Assembly (NCBI GenBank): GCA_025358295.1
Contig: JANYJY010000058.1
Location: 1-51,256, forward strand
DNA from: Gammaproteobacteria bacterium
GTDB taxonomy: Bacteria > Pseudomonadota > Gammaproteobacteria > Steroidobacterales > Steroidobacteraceae
Direction of reading: 5' to 3'
Length of the DNA: 51,256 nt
A model generated the notes under the pieces. It saw nothing but the letters and a program-made list of their open reading frames with translations, did not search any database and was not told the DNA's origin. Positions 7,651 to 16,281 of this stretch are shown piece by piece. The first letter of the stretch is position 1. Each line of letters begins with the position of its first letter. A program made the position numbers and the translations under genes.

Positions 7651-9884
7651 TGCGGTACGACGCCCCACTGTCGTTGACCCGACGCTCCGTTCTGACGGCC
7701 GGCGCGCTCACCGTGGCCTTCGCATTCGTTTCGCGCGCGTTCGGACAGCCCACAGCCCTCGCGGAGAGTCAATCGTCGCTCAAGAATACACCCTGGCTGG
7801 ACGCATGGATCCGCGTGGACGGCGACGGCCATATCACCGTATTCACCGGCAAGGCCGAACTCGGCCAAGGGATCCGCACCGCACTGACTCAAGTGGCCGC
7901 CGAGGAACTGGATGTTTCTCCCTCCGGCATTGAACTCATCACCGCCGACACCTGGCGCACACCGGATGAGGGTCTGACCGCCGGCAGCCACTCGATGCAA
8001 GACAGCGGCACCGCCATTCGAAATGCCGCCGCGAACGTACGGATGCGTTTGACGGAAGCTGCGGCCGCGGCCTGGGGGACGAGCGCCGCTGCGATTGCGA
8101 CCACCGGTGACGGGCATCTTGGCCATCGGGACGGTCGACGCGTGAGCTATGGCGAACTCGCGCGGACGCTCTCGCTGCACGTCGCAGCATTGGCCGATGT
8201 GCCGCTGCGCGATCCCGCACAATTTCGAACGGTGGGAACGCCCCTGCCGCGCCTCGACATCCCGGCAAAACTGACCGGCGAAAGCGCCTTTTTGAGTGAC
8301 CTGCGTCCGCCGGGGATGCTCCACGCGCGCGTCGTGCGCGGGCCGAGTGAAGGGACACGGTTGCAATCACCGGACGTCGCCGCCGTCAGGGCGCGCCCCG
8401 GGGTGGTCAACGTGATCCAGGCCGGCTCCTTCATCGCCGTCGTGGCGGAGCACGAATGGACCGCGATCACAGCCATGCGCGACCTTGAGCGAACTCCCGC
8501 CGTTCGGTCCGCCCCGGTCACTCTCAGCGACGATCTGTTCGCCGGCCTGCAGCGCCTTCCGGCCCAGGAGATCCCGGTCCTGGATACCCATGGCGAGGCG
8601 GCGATCGCGGTGCGCGCGGTGACCGCGCGTTATACACGCCCCTGGTTGAGCCACGGCTCCATCGGACCGTCCTGCGCCCTGGCGCACTTCGACGGCACTG
8701 TGATGACCCTCTGGACGCATAGCCAAGGCATTTTTAATGTGCGCCGCTTCGTCGCCGAACTCTTGAGTCTCGCGCCGCAGAACGTCCACGTCATCCATGC
8801 CGAAGGTGCCGGCTGCTACGGCCAGAACGGCGCCGACGATGTCGCCGCCGACGCCGCCTTCATTGCCAAGGCAATGCCGGGCCGGCCGATCCGTCTGCAG
8901 TGGATGCGTGAGCAGGAATTCGGCTGGGAGCCCTTGGGACCCGCCATGGCGACCGAACTCGAAGCCGCGCTGGATGCGAATCAGCGCATCGTGTCATGGC
9001 GACACGAAATTTGGAGCAATCGCCACAACAATCGACCGCAGAGCGCCGGTGCCGTTTGGATCGGCGGTGAGCTAGAGCCGGCATTTCGGCCGCAGCAAGG
9101 CGCACCCATCCCGATGCCGGAAGGCGACGGCCACCGGAATTCGAACCCGCTCTATACACTGCCGAATATGCACGTCGTCTACCACTACCTTCCGGACATG
9201 CCGCTGCGCGTTTCCGCACTACGATCGCTCGGAGCACACGTCAACGTATTCTCCATCGAATGCATGATGGATGAACTCGCCAAAGCCGGTGAGGTGGATC
9301 CGCTTGCGTTGCGTCTTGCCCATATGCAGGACGAGCGCGCAGTCGCGGTGATGCAGAAGGCAGCTGAGCGCTTCGGCTGGTCGACGCGACTGCCCGGCGA
9401 CGGACGCCGCGGCTGCGGCATGGGCTTTGCGCGCTACAAGAATATCGGCGCCTACTGCGCGATCGTGATGGAGATCGACCTCGAGCGCACGACGGGACGG
9501 ATCGCCATGCGCCGGATCGTTGCGGCCGTGGATGTGGGACTTGCGGTCAATCCCGACGGCGTTCGCAACCAAATCGAAGGCGGGATCATCCAATCGCTGA
9601 GTTGGACGAGCGGCGAGGCCGTGACCTTCGACCACAATGGCCGTACCAGTCTCAACTGGGGTTCCTACCCGATACTGCGCTTCGCCGACGTCCCTGATTC
9701 GATCGACGTGTTCATCGTAGACCGCCCCCACATGCCGTTTCTCGGCGTGGCAGAGGCCGCGCAAGGCCCAACCGCCGCGGCGCTCGGAAATGCCCTCGCC
9801 GACGCGGGCATACGCCTGCGCGACATGCCCTTCTCTCCCCAACGCGTCAAGGCCGCCCTCAGCGCAAACAGGACCCCGATATGA
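7650..9884 (+). CDS. Molybdopterin subunit of molybdenum hydroxylase (IorB-like)
   Basis: This 744-residue large subunit binds the molybdenum-cytosine-dinucleotide cofactor and hydroxylates a heterocycle or aldehyde using water. 'LTRRSVLTAGALTVAFAF' at the N-terminus is a twin-arginine signal, as in other IorB proteins. Family landmarks in order are 'FTGKAELGQGIRTALTQVAAEEL', 'SHGSIGPSCALAHF', 'AEGAGCYGQNGADDVAADAA', 'RSLGAHVNVFSIECMMDEL' and the active-site glutamate E702 in 'LGVAEAAQGPTAAALGNAL'. The glutamate that activates the Mo-bound water is thus kept. The length is normal for the family. The next gene overlaps by 4 bases (ATGA). No XdhC/CoxI-type chaperone gene is nearby. The substrate is unknown; an aromatic N-heterocycle is a reasonable guess. 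Confidence 0.92.
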   Translation: MRYDAPLSLTRRSVLTAGALTVAFAFVSRAFGQPTALAESQSSLKNTPWLDAWIRVDGDGHITVFTGKAELGQGIRTALTQVAAEELDVSPSGIELITADTWRTPDEGLTAGSHSMQDSGTAIRNAAANVRMRLTEAAAAAWGTSAAAIATTGDGHLGHRDGRRVSYGELARTLSLHVAALADVPLRDPAQFRTVGTPLPRLDIPAKLTGESAFLSDLRPPGMLHARVVRGPSEGTRLQSPDVAAVRARPGVVNVIQAGSFIAVVAEHEWTAITAMRDLERTPAVRSAPVTLSDDLFAGLQRLPAQEIPVLDTHGEAAIAVRAVTARYTRPWLSHGSIGPSCALAHFDGTVMTLWTHSQGIFNVRRFVAELLSLAPQNVHVIHAEGAGCYGQNGADDVAADAAFIAKAMPGRPIRLQWMREQEFGWEPLGPAMATELEAALDANQRIVSWRHEIWSNRHNNRPQSAGAVWIGGELEPAFRPQQGAPIPMPEGDGHRNSNPLYTLPNMHVVYHYLPDMPLRVSALRSLGAHVNVFSIECMMDELAKAGEVDPLALRLAHMQDERAVAVMQKAAERFGWSTRLPGDGRRGCGMGFARYKNIGAYCAIVMEIDLERTTGRIAMRRIVAAVDVGLAVNPDGVRNQIEGGIIQSLSWTSGEAVTFDHNGRTSLNWGSYPILRFADVPDSIDVFIVDRPHMPFLGVAEAAQGPTAAALGNALADAGIRLRDMPFSPQRVKAALSANRTPI

Positions 9885-11494
9885 CTCCTCCCACGCGACG
9901 CGATTTCTTGAGATCGGCGGCGCTCATGCCGGCGGCGGTGGCGGCGTTTGCCCGTGCAGCGAGCACCGATCGATTTGACTACGTGCTCGCCGGAGCGGGT
10001 CACAACAGCCTCATCTGTGCCGCATACCTGGCAAAGGCCGGTCAGCGCGTGCTGCTGTTGGAGGGACGGGCGATGATCGGCGGCGGCTGCAAAACCGCGG
10101 AAATTCTGCTGCCGGGATTCAAGGAGGATCTGTGTTCGAGCGCGCACAGTGTCATCGCCCGCACGCCCATCCTGCGCGACAACGAGCTCGGTCTCGATCA
10201 CTACGGTTACGAACTGCTGTATCCGGACGTGGTCCTGCACTATCCGTTCCTTGACGGCGCATCCCTCACCGCATTTCACAATGACATCGAGCGCACCGCG
10301 GCAACGATTGCACGCGTCTCGAAGACGGATGCCGAAACTTTCCGGCGTCTGGCGCCCGAGCGGCAACGCATCAAAGCGATGGCCCCCGGCGATGCCGCGA
10401 AGACCCGCAGCGGGCTTTACTTTCAGAGGCTGGCCGCGCTGACCGGATATGCCGCGGCCAATCAGGTCTGGGAAAGCCGCTACATGCGTGCAGCCAGTCT
10501 CTCGGGCGGACGATTCTTCGGCACGCCGGGCAGCGACGTCGGCTCGGGCGCACAGGCGTTTTCGATGATGGACCACATGGCGGGCCGGCCGATTCCGCGG
10601 GGTGGTTCGGGCATGTTGACGGTCGCTCTGGGACGACTGATCGAAGACCATAACGGCGTCATCCTGACCGGCAAACCCGTTACCCGGCTGCTCATCGAAG
10701 GCGGCCGATGCAACGGCGTGGAATGCCTCGATGGGAGTCAGTTCCGGGCAGAGAAAGGCGTAGTTTCCACGATCCACATCAAGCACCTGATCGATATGGC
10801 GCCCCGCGAACTCTGGGGCGATGCGCTGCTGGATGGCGTCGAACTGATGCAACCGGAACTCGCCATGTTCCAGTTTCACTACGCCCTGAGTGAAGCACCC
10901 CGCTATCCACTCGCCCCGAGCGGCTCGGTGTCCAGCTGCGAGGCGTCGATCATGCAGAATCCCGACAGCATCTTTGTGCTCAACTCCGACGATGCCCGCG
11001 GGGAATTGCACCTCGAGGACTGCGCCCTCCAGGTCGTCCACCCCGCCGTATTCGATGCCAGCCGAGTCCCACCCGGACAAGGACTGTTGAAGATCGAGGG
11101 CGTGGCGCCGTACCACCTCAAGGAAGGACCCGAGCACTGGGACGCAATCAAAGAGCAGGTCGCCGACACCATCGTCACGCATTACTTCAAGCACACCTCG
11201 AATCTATCCAAGGGAAAGATCCTCGCCCAATTTCTGTTGAGTCCGCTCGACATTGAACGGATGAATCCTGCGATGTGGCGCGGCAGCGTGCACCATTTCG
11301 ACAACCGCTGGGGTAACTTCGCGCCCTATCGGATGCCGATTGCCGGGCTCTATCAAACCGGAGCGTGTACCGCGCCGGGAGGCTCGATTTCCGGCATGCC
11401 GGGCCGCAATGCGGCCGCGGTAATATTGCAAGACGACGGCAAGACGCTGCAACAGGCGATCGGTGCCGAGAGCGCCAAGTCAGGTGGCCTGTGA
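9881..11494 (+). CDS. Tat-exported FAD-dependent oxidoreductase (phytoene-desaturase-like)
   Basis: This 537-residue protein belongs to the COG1233 phytoene dehydrogenase/amine oxidase-like flavoproteins. The N-terminal 'TRRDFLRSAALMPAAVAAFARA' is a near-perfect Tat signal. The FAD-binding Rossmann motif follows at about residue 37 ('VLAGAGHNSLICAAYLAKAG', then 'VLLLEGR' and 'GGGCKTAE'). The C-terminal 'GLYQTGACTAPGGSISGMPGRNAAAVI' is the second FAD-contact motif typical of the group. It overlaps the neighbouring genes by 4 bases on each side, so its amount is tied to the hydroxylase. It probably desaturates or oxidises the same substrate or its hydroxylated product in the periplasm. Carotenoid chemistry is unlikely, since no other carotenoid gene is present. 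Confidence 0.85.
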   Translation: MTPPTRRDFLRSAALMPAAVAAFARAASTDRFDYVLAGAGHNSLICAAYLAKAGQRVLLLEGRAMIGGGCKTAEILLPGFKEDLCSSAHSVIARTPILRDNELGLDHYGYELLYPDVVLHYPFLDGASLTAFHNDIERTAATIARVSKTDAETFRRLAPERQRIKAMAPGDAAKTRSGLYFQRLAALTGYAAANQVWESRYMRAASLSGGRFFGTPGSDVGSGAQAFSMMDHMAGRPIPRGGSGMLTVALGRLIEDHNGVILTGKPVTRLLIEGGRCNGVECLDGSQFRAEKGVVSTIHIKHLIDMAPRELWGDALLDGVELMQPELAMFQFHYALSEAPRYPLAPSGSVSSCEASIMQNPDSIFVLNSDDARGELHLEDCALQVVHPAVFDASRVPPGQGLLKIEGVAPYHLKEGPEHWDAIKEQVADTIVTHYFKHTSNLSKGKILAQFLLSPLDIERMNPAMWRGSVHHFDNRWGNFAPYRMPIAGLYQTGACTAPGGSISGMPGRNAAAVILQDDGKTLQQAIGAESAKSGGL

Positions 11495-12072
11495 TCACCG
11501 TAACCCCCCGCCATTGGCCCATCGGTGTCGCAGTGCTGGCACTGCTCTTCACGGCCTCCGTGCGCGGCGAACACTCCTCGCCTGCCACGCTGGCCGTGCC
11601 CGTCAATTCCGCACCGCATCGGGCCCCGGAACAGCCGTTGCCGTTCAGCCACCGGGAACACGTCGCCGCCCTGCATCTGGATTGCAGCACCTGCCACACC
11701 AACCCCGAACCCGGTAGACAAATGACTTTTCCCGCGACCTCAGTCTGCATGGGTTGTCATGCATCGATCGCAACCGACAAACCGGCCATCCAGAAACTCA
11801 CAACGTACGCAAATTCCGGTGAGCCGATCCCGTGGGTCCGTGTTTACACGGTTCTACCCGGCGTCACCTGGACGCATCGCAAACACGTGCAAGCCGGGGT
11901 GAAGTGCGAATCGTGTCATGGATCTGTCGGGGAACTGGCCTCCATGCAAGAGTTGTCGGCGGTGACATCGATGGCGAGTTGCATCGGGTGCCATCAAAAG
12001 CGGCATGTCAGCGCCGCATGCGTCACCTGCCATGCATGGCCTAAGGCGAGCCTCGACGTGCCGGCCCGGTAG
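11491..12072 (+). CDS. Periplasmic pentaheme cytochrome c
   Basis: This 193-residue protein has a signal peptide and five CxxCH heme sites, at C65-H69, C86-H90, C139-H143, C164-H168 and C177-H181. 'FSHREH' and 'WTHRKH' before the first and third sites look like distal histidine ligands of cytochrome c3/c7-type folds. The start is a GTG overlapping the previous stop as GTGA; the open frame further upstream lies inside the flavoprotein gene. The position directly after a molybdenum hydroxylase and a flavoprotein, both Tat-exported and both lacking an NAD-linked partner, makes it the likely electron acceptor for one or both, passing electrons towards the respiratory chain. That role is inferred from context. 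Confidence 0.88.
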   Translation: MITVTPRHWPIGVAVLALLFTASVRGEHSSPATLAVPVNSAPHRAPEQPLPFSHREHVAALHLDCSTCHTNPEPGRQMTFPATSVCMGCHASIATDKPAIQKLTTYANSGEPIPWVRVYTVLPGVTWTHRKHVQAGVKCESCHGSVGELASMQELSAVTSMASCIGCHQKRHVSAACVTCHAWPKASLDVPAR

Positions 12073-12090
12073 GGGCCGCTGACAGCCCCC

Positions 12091-12903
12091 ATGTCACTGA
12101 CAATCTCATTAAGTTTGTTTTTAGCGGCAGGTCTCGTCGGCGGACTCCTTCTCGGTCTCATCGGGGTTGGGATGGCGCTGATCGCGGTTCCGCTGCTCAC
12201 CATGACCCTGCCGCTCTTCGGCATCGGACCCGACGCCGCGCCGCTGACTGCGCTCGCCACGTCGATGGCGATCGTATCCGTCGGTTCGATCTCCTCGATT
12301 GTCACGCATCACCGCCTGGGTAACGTCGATTGGCAATTGGTGAAGACCACGGTACCGGCCAGCCTGACCGGGGTCGCGCTCGGCAGCGTGGCTGCGACCC
12401 ATCTAACCGGCGATACCCTGCGCTCGATCTTCTGTGGTTTTCTGCTCGTCATCGCCGCCCGAATGCTGTTGCCGGAAAAAAAACGTGCCGATAAAGCGAT
12501 TACAACCGGCGCTTGGACCTATCGTCTCGTTGGCGCGCTCATTGGCGTCGCGGGCAGCCTCATCGGTGCGGGAGGCGGCGTCTTCATGGTGCCCTTCCTC
12601 GCCAGTCGCGGCCACACCATGGTCCGCGCCGTTGCCACCTCAACCACGATCGGGCTGCCCGTTTCGGTCTTCGGCGCAATCGTCTACAGCTGTCAGCCGG
12701 CCCCGGTCCCAGGCAGCACGATGCTGGGCTACGTGTTTCTGCCGGCATTCTTCGGACTCAGCGTCGGCAGCTTACTCGCGGCACCATTCGGTGCGAAGCT
12801 TGCCTCTCGAGTCCCGGCTCGAGTGCTCCGGCGGGGGTTCGCGATCCTTCTTCTCATCCTGGCGATCAAGATGCTGGTAGCCTTCAATCCGCTGACGAGA
12901 TGA
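12091..12903 (+). CDS. TauE/SafE-family membrane transporter
   Basis: This 270-residue membrane protein has about eight hydrophobic segments and the duplicated TauE/SafE pattern: 'GLLLGLIGVGMALIAVPLL' in the first half and 'GVAGSLIGAGGGVFMVPFLASRG' in the second. Family members export sulfite, sulfoacetate or other organic anions, but most are uncharacterised. It starts 18 bases after the cytochrome gene and closes the six-gene operon, so export of a product or an associated anion is plausible. Its 3' end overlaps the convergent exported-protein gene by 20 bases. Confidence 0.87.
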   Translation: MSLTISLSLFLAAGLVGGLLLGLIGVGMALIAVPLLTMTLPLFGIGPDAAPLTALATSMAIVSVGSISSIVTHHRLGNVDWQLVKTTVPASLTGVALGSVAATHLTGDTLRSIFCGFLLVIAARMLLPEKKRADKAITTGAWTYRLVGALIGVAGSLIGAGGGVFMVPFLASRGHTMVRAVATSTTIGLPVSVFGAIVYSCQPAPVPGSTMLGYVFLPAFFGLSVGSLLAAPFGAKLASRVPARVLRRGFAILLLILAIKMLVAFNPLTR

Positions 12904-13666
12904 TCGGGCCGCGCGGCGTAGCCGCTGCCCGGGTCAGCGCCTTGTGGCCGTCCGACCGGGTGATGCGATCGCGGCAGCGGGACATGTCCTTCAGATCCTC
13001 GACGGGCCTCTTGCCCGCATACACCTGACGTTCAACATCGTCATCCCAGGCGCATTTCGTCTTTAAGTATCGCGTGAACGACGGCGACCGATAGCCCATG
13101 CTTTTCTGATCATCCGCCGAGAGCCAGTACGCATCGTCCGAGGCGCGGCGAAACATTTCTTCCACTAGATAGTCGGGCACCGCATTCTCGCGCAGAAACG
13201 CGCGCACGGGTGCCAGAGCACGGCCTTCCGCGGTCGCGGCATCTGCATCCACAAGGTAGGGGCGGTTGATTCCGATGAGCCGCTCGCCGTCGACCGCGCG
13301 CTGCACGGCGGCGGCATAAATGAAAAAACACGCGCTGACGCAACGGCCGGTCAGCGGCCCGACGCTCACCGCGGCATACAGCGACTTGACCAGCGCGGCG
13401 ATTTTGAGCGCTTCGGCCACATCGCCGCCGTCGGACGCCAGGATGAGCGTATTCAGGGCAAAGAAACGATTCTCATCCGCGGTGATCCGCGACAATAGGC
13501 GTGTGTAATCCCCCGCAACGATTTCACCGGACATGACCAAGGGGCCGACGGACCCCACGTAGTGATCGGTAAACCGATCGTGATCCATGTAGAAAAGCTC
13601 CGCCCCCAGGGCGGGCATGCTCGCCACGAGCAACGCGAATTGGCAGAGGGCAAGCCGCGGGCGCAT
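12884..13666 (-). CDS. Exported ClpP/crotonase-fold protein, possibly inactive
   Basis: This 260-residue protein has a signal peptide ('ALCQFALLVASMPALGAEL') and a ClpP-like core: 'LNTLILASDGGDVAEALKIAALVK' is the oxyanion-loop region, and 'GRCVSACFFIYAAA' carries the nucleophile-position Ser111 flanked by the cysteines usual in the periplasmic COG3904-type group. In that group the next strand normally reads 'IGxHRP' with the catalytic histidine; here it is 'IGINRP', with Asn134. The protein may therefore bind peptide without cleaving it. It is convergent with the TauE gene and alone in its transcription unit. Function is unknown. Confidence 0.7.
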   Translation of the reverse strand: MRPRLALCQFALLVASMPALGAELFYMDHDRFTDHYVGSVGPLVMSGEIVAGDYTRLLSRITADENRFFALNTLILASDGGDVAEALKIAALVKSLYAAVSVGPLTGRCVSACFFIYAAAVQRAVDGERLIGINRPYLVDADAATAEGRALAPVRAFLRENAVPDYLVEEMFRRASDDAYWLSADDQKSMGYRSPSFTRYLKTKCAWDDDVERQVYAGKRPVEDLKDMSRCRDRITRSDGHKALTRAAATPRGPIISSAD

Positions 13667-13732
13667 GCCCGATTTTGACGGGACTGTGCCTGCCTGACCA
13701 GCCGACTAGATCACGCCCCGAGAATCGGCCAC

Positions 13733-14905
13733 TTACCGGAGCGCGCCCCGCAGGCGGCTGACATCCGCATGCCGCGTCGTGATGTCACGCCGATCGGCGG
13801 CAAGGCGCAGGTCGCGCAGCACTTCCAGAGAGCGCAGCAACACGGGTAACGGCGGTCCGCTGGCCGTGATCCCTTCCAAGCCCTGCTCGTTCAGATTCGC
13901 CGCGGGGGCCTCGATGAAACGCTTAACCAGTCCGTCGTGATGCTGTGCGGCCGCCTCACCGAACAGATCGCAGACCTCAAGGTAGGCGCGAACATTGCGC
14001 TGAAACCAATCCGCGTGCTGGTGTGAGTCGGCCAGCACCAGCAGTTCATCGAGCAGGCTGGTGCGCGTCATGCACTCGCGCAGTCGCGCCTGATCCGAGG
14101 GCAGCATGAACAGCATTTTATCGACCAGTAGCTGCGCATAATAAGGATCGTTGGCGCGGCACAGGCCCAACAGCAAGTCGATCTCGTTGATGCCTGAAAA
14201 ATCCCCGGCATTGGCGCCGCGATATTCTTGTCGCCCGACACGATACGGCTTGTAATACGGCCGTACCGAATAGAAGAATCGCTCCACATCGAGCTGATTG
14301 AACAGGCGATCGTTGAAGCGGATCACATCGCGCAATGCCTGCTTGGCTGCATCGAACATGACATCCGCCACGGGACTGGACACCCCAAGATGCACGATGC
14401 TGGTCAGCGCATCCGCCGCACGCTGTAGGGAGAGAATGCCGCGCGTATTCTCATCGATGAACAGGAACTCGTCCGGCAAGGAGGTGAAGCTCTTGCGAAC
14501 GCCCGCTCGCGCGCGATTGTGCGTCGCCAGGTGGCCAGTGGAGAAACGTGGCGCCATGCCGAGAGACGCCCCGACATGCAAGGCAAGGGATGACGCCTCG
14601 GGGAAGGGCGAACGCTCTTCGCGTGCCGGATTGGAGAGCTCGTGGCGGCGCAGCGCCCCCATGTACAGTCCGACGCTGCCGAGCACGCCGTAGGCGCTGT
14701 CGAAACCCTCGCCGGTGTTGCCCTCGGCCAGCAGCGCAATCACATGCGTGTGACCTTCATCGCGCAGCAACGCCTTGATCGACTCGCCGCAACCGATCAC
14801 TTGCGCGCGGTTCGCCTGCGCGAAATACAGGTTCTCCAGCTCCGTGTTCATCTGGACAAAGGAGGTCCGAATCCACTGTTCGAATGCTTCTACTTTGTTG
14901 ATCAC
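13733..14905 (-). CDS. PrnB-like heme dioxygenase-superfamily protein (DUF1864)
   Basis: This protein of about 390 residues resembles PrnB, the pyrrolnitrin-pathway member of the indoleamine/tryptophan 2,3-dioxygenase superfamily. Matches recognised by eye are 'GFDSAYGVLGSVGLYMGALRRHE' (PrnB has a GW-GF...GFFLGSLKRHG segment), 'TSLPDEFLFIDE' and 'VRPYYKPYRVGRQEYRG'. A histidine in 'AAAQHHDGLVKR' (residue 322 or 323 from this start) aligns with the proximal heme ligand region. PrnB ring-rearranges 7-chlorotryptophan; relatives outside pyrrolnitrin clusters have no assigned reaction. No halogenase or other prn gene is present. The GTG start is my choice; a TTG at 14932 would overlap the amidohydrolase end by 11 bases. 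It is last in a minus-strand set with an exported amidohydrolase, AKR, TIGR04076 protein and LysR. Confidence 0.7.
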   Translation of the reverse strand: MINKVEAFEQWIRTSFVQMNTELENLYFAQANRAQVIGCGESIKALLRDEGHTHVIALLAEGNTGEGFDSAYGVLGSVGLYMGALRRHELSNPAREERSPFPEASSLALHVGASLGMAPRFSTGHLATHNRARAGVRKSFTSLPDEFLFIDENTRGILSLQRAADALTSIVHLGVSSPVADVMFDAAKQALRDVIRFNDRLFNQLDVERFFYSVRPYYKPYRVGRQEYRGANAGDFSGINEIDLLLGLCRANDPYYAQLLVDKMLFMLPSDQARLRECMTRTSLLDELLVLADSHQHADWFQRNVRAYLEVCDLFGEAAAQHHDGLVKRFIEAPAANLNEQGLEGITASGPPLPVLLRSLEVLRDLRLAADRRDITTRHADVSRLRGALR

Positions 14906-14921
14906 GCCTGACTCGGCGGGC

Positions 14922-16250
14922 CTAGTTTGCAACGATTTCGCGGCGGTCGTCGCGCGCCACCACGCCGCCCTTCATGACGAAGTGAATGGTCCGCAACGCC
15001 CGAATGTCCTTGATCGGATCCGCATCGAGGGCGACGATGTCCGCATATTTTCCTACGCTGATGCTGCCCACATCCGCATCCATCGCCAGCATCTTGGCGG
15101 CTTGAGTGGTTGCCGATTGCAGCGCCTGCAAGGGCGTCATGCCCGCCTTGACGTAGAGCTCGGCCTCGGCGACGGTGGCGGTAGTGCCGTCATTGGGTTC
15201 GAATGGAAACTGATCGGTGCCCAGTGCGATGTTTACGCCCAGCCGGATCGCGTTCTGCAGCATGGCCCAGTGGTCAGCACCGGTGATCCGGACGCGTTCC
15301 AAATACCAGGGCGGCGAGCCGATCTTGTGATAGAACTCCAGGGCACCGGGTTGGGTCACCACGATCGTCGGCACCAGCCAGACCCCCTTGGCCTTCATGT
15401 CCTTCAATATCGAGGCGTCCAAGTGGTACCCATGCTCGAAACCATCGATGCCGAATTTCAGCGCCTGCCGCGCCGCTTCGCTCGAGCCGTTATGGGCCGT
15501 GACTTTGATGCCGTTGCGATGCGCCACTTCGATCAAGACTGACATTTCCTCGTCGGTCATCGGCGCCGCTGAAATGCTGCCATGGGTATCCGAGATTCCG
15601 CCGGAGATGGCAATCTTGATCCAATCCGCCCCGCTTTTGATCTGTTCGCGCACGACATGAGCAAAACCGTAGGGACCATCGGCCTCCATGGAGCCGTGGC
15701 CCCCCGTCGGGATGATGACTTCACCCGCCGTCTTGATGCGCGGCCCGATCACTTCGCCGCGATCGATGGCGCTGCGCAGCGCAAAGTCGGTGCCGTGATC
15801 CTCTCCGACCAGGCGCAGGGTGGTGACGCCGGAGAGCAGTGATAAGCGCGCGTTCCCCGCCATGCGCAGCGCTTCTTCAGGATCGGTTTCAGTGACCAGC
15901 GAGTCGCCCGCGGCACCGGGCAATTTCAGTCCCAAGTGCACATGCATGTTCATCAGGCCCGGGATCAGCCACTGACCCGTCATCGGAATGACCTTGGCGC
16001 CGGCAGGAATCGGCGTTGAATCGGCCGGGCCGATTCGCACGATCCGCTCGCCTGAAACCAGCACGGTGGAATTATGGACCGTGGCCCCACCGTCCACCGC
16101 GACCACTGTGCCGCCGACCAAAGCGGTGATCGCCGGCGAATCAGGCGTCGCAGCCATAGCAGTGGTGCCGCCGCCGAAGACGGCCAGGGGCGCCATGCAC
16201 AGGGCTGCCGCGCACAGGGCTGCGGCTGGAAGGAACTTATGAGAGGTCAT
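14922..16250 (-). CDS. Exported metal-dependent amidohydrolase (imidazolonepropionase-like)
   Basis: This 442-residue protein has a signal peptide and an amidohydrolase TIM-barrel. Metal-site residues are visible: HxH in 'GLMNMHVHLGLK', the lysine in 'DWIKIAISGG' (carboxylated in this subgroup), histidines in 'VTAHNGSSEAA' and 'FEHGYH', and aspartate in 'ALGTDQFPF'. Characterised members cleave Xaa-Pro, Xaa-Arg/Lys or N-acyl amino-acid amides. The ATG at 16250 is chosen because the signal peptide begins there; the frame extends upstream to a TTG inside the AKR region. It ends 16 bases before the PrnB-like gene, which suggests they act on one substrate, perhaps hydrolysis of an amide before or after oxidation. 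Confidence 0.85.
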   Translation of the reverse strand: MTSHKFLPAAALCAAALCMAPLAVFGGGTTAMAATPDSPAITALVGGTVVAVDGGATVHNSTVLVSGERIVRIGPADSTPIPAGAKVIPMTGQWLIPGLMNMHVHLGLKLPGAAGDSLVTETDPEEALRMAGNARLSLLSGVTTLRLVGEDHGTDFALRSAIDRGEVIGPRIKTAGEVIIPTGGHGSMEADGPYGFAHVVREQIKSGADWIKIAISGGISDTHGSISAAPMTDEEMSVLIEVAHRNGIKVTAHNGSSEAARQALKFGIDGFEHGYHLDASILKDMKAKGVWLVPTIVVTQPGALEFYHKIGSPPWYLERVRITGADHWAMLQNAIRLGVNIALGTDQFPFEPNDGTTATVAEAELYVKAGMTPLQALQSATTQAAKMLAMDADVGSISVGKYADIVALDADPIKDIRALRTIHFVMKGGVVARDDRREIVAN

Positions 16251-16281
16251 GGCCAAGGCAGTCGCTCCAATTGGGCCCGCA

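Noticed and set aside
9665-11194. Minus-strand open frame of 509 codons opposite the flavoprotein
   Set aside because: Covers a gene with clear FAD motifs on the plus strand; the antisense product matches nothing I recognise.
14922-14932. TTG start at 14932 for the PrnB-like protein, overlapping the amidohydrolase end
   Set aside because: A GTG at 14905 leaves a normal 16-base gap and begins just before the first helix; the TTG adds nine residues without family support.
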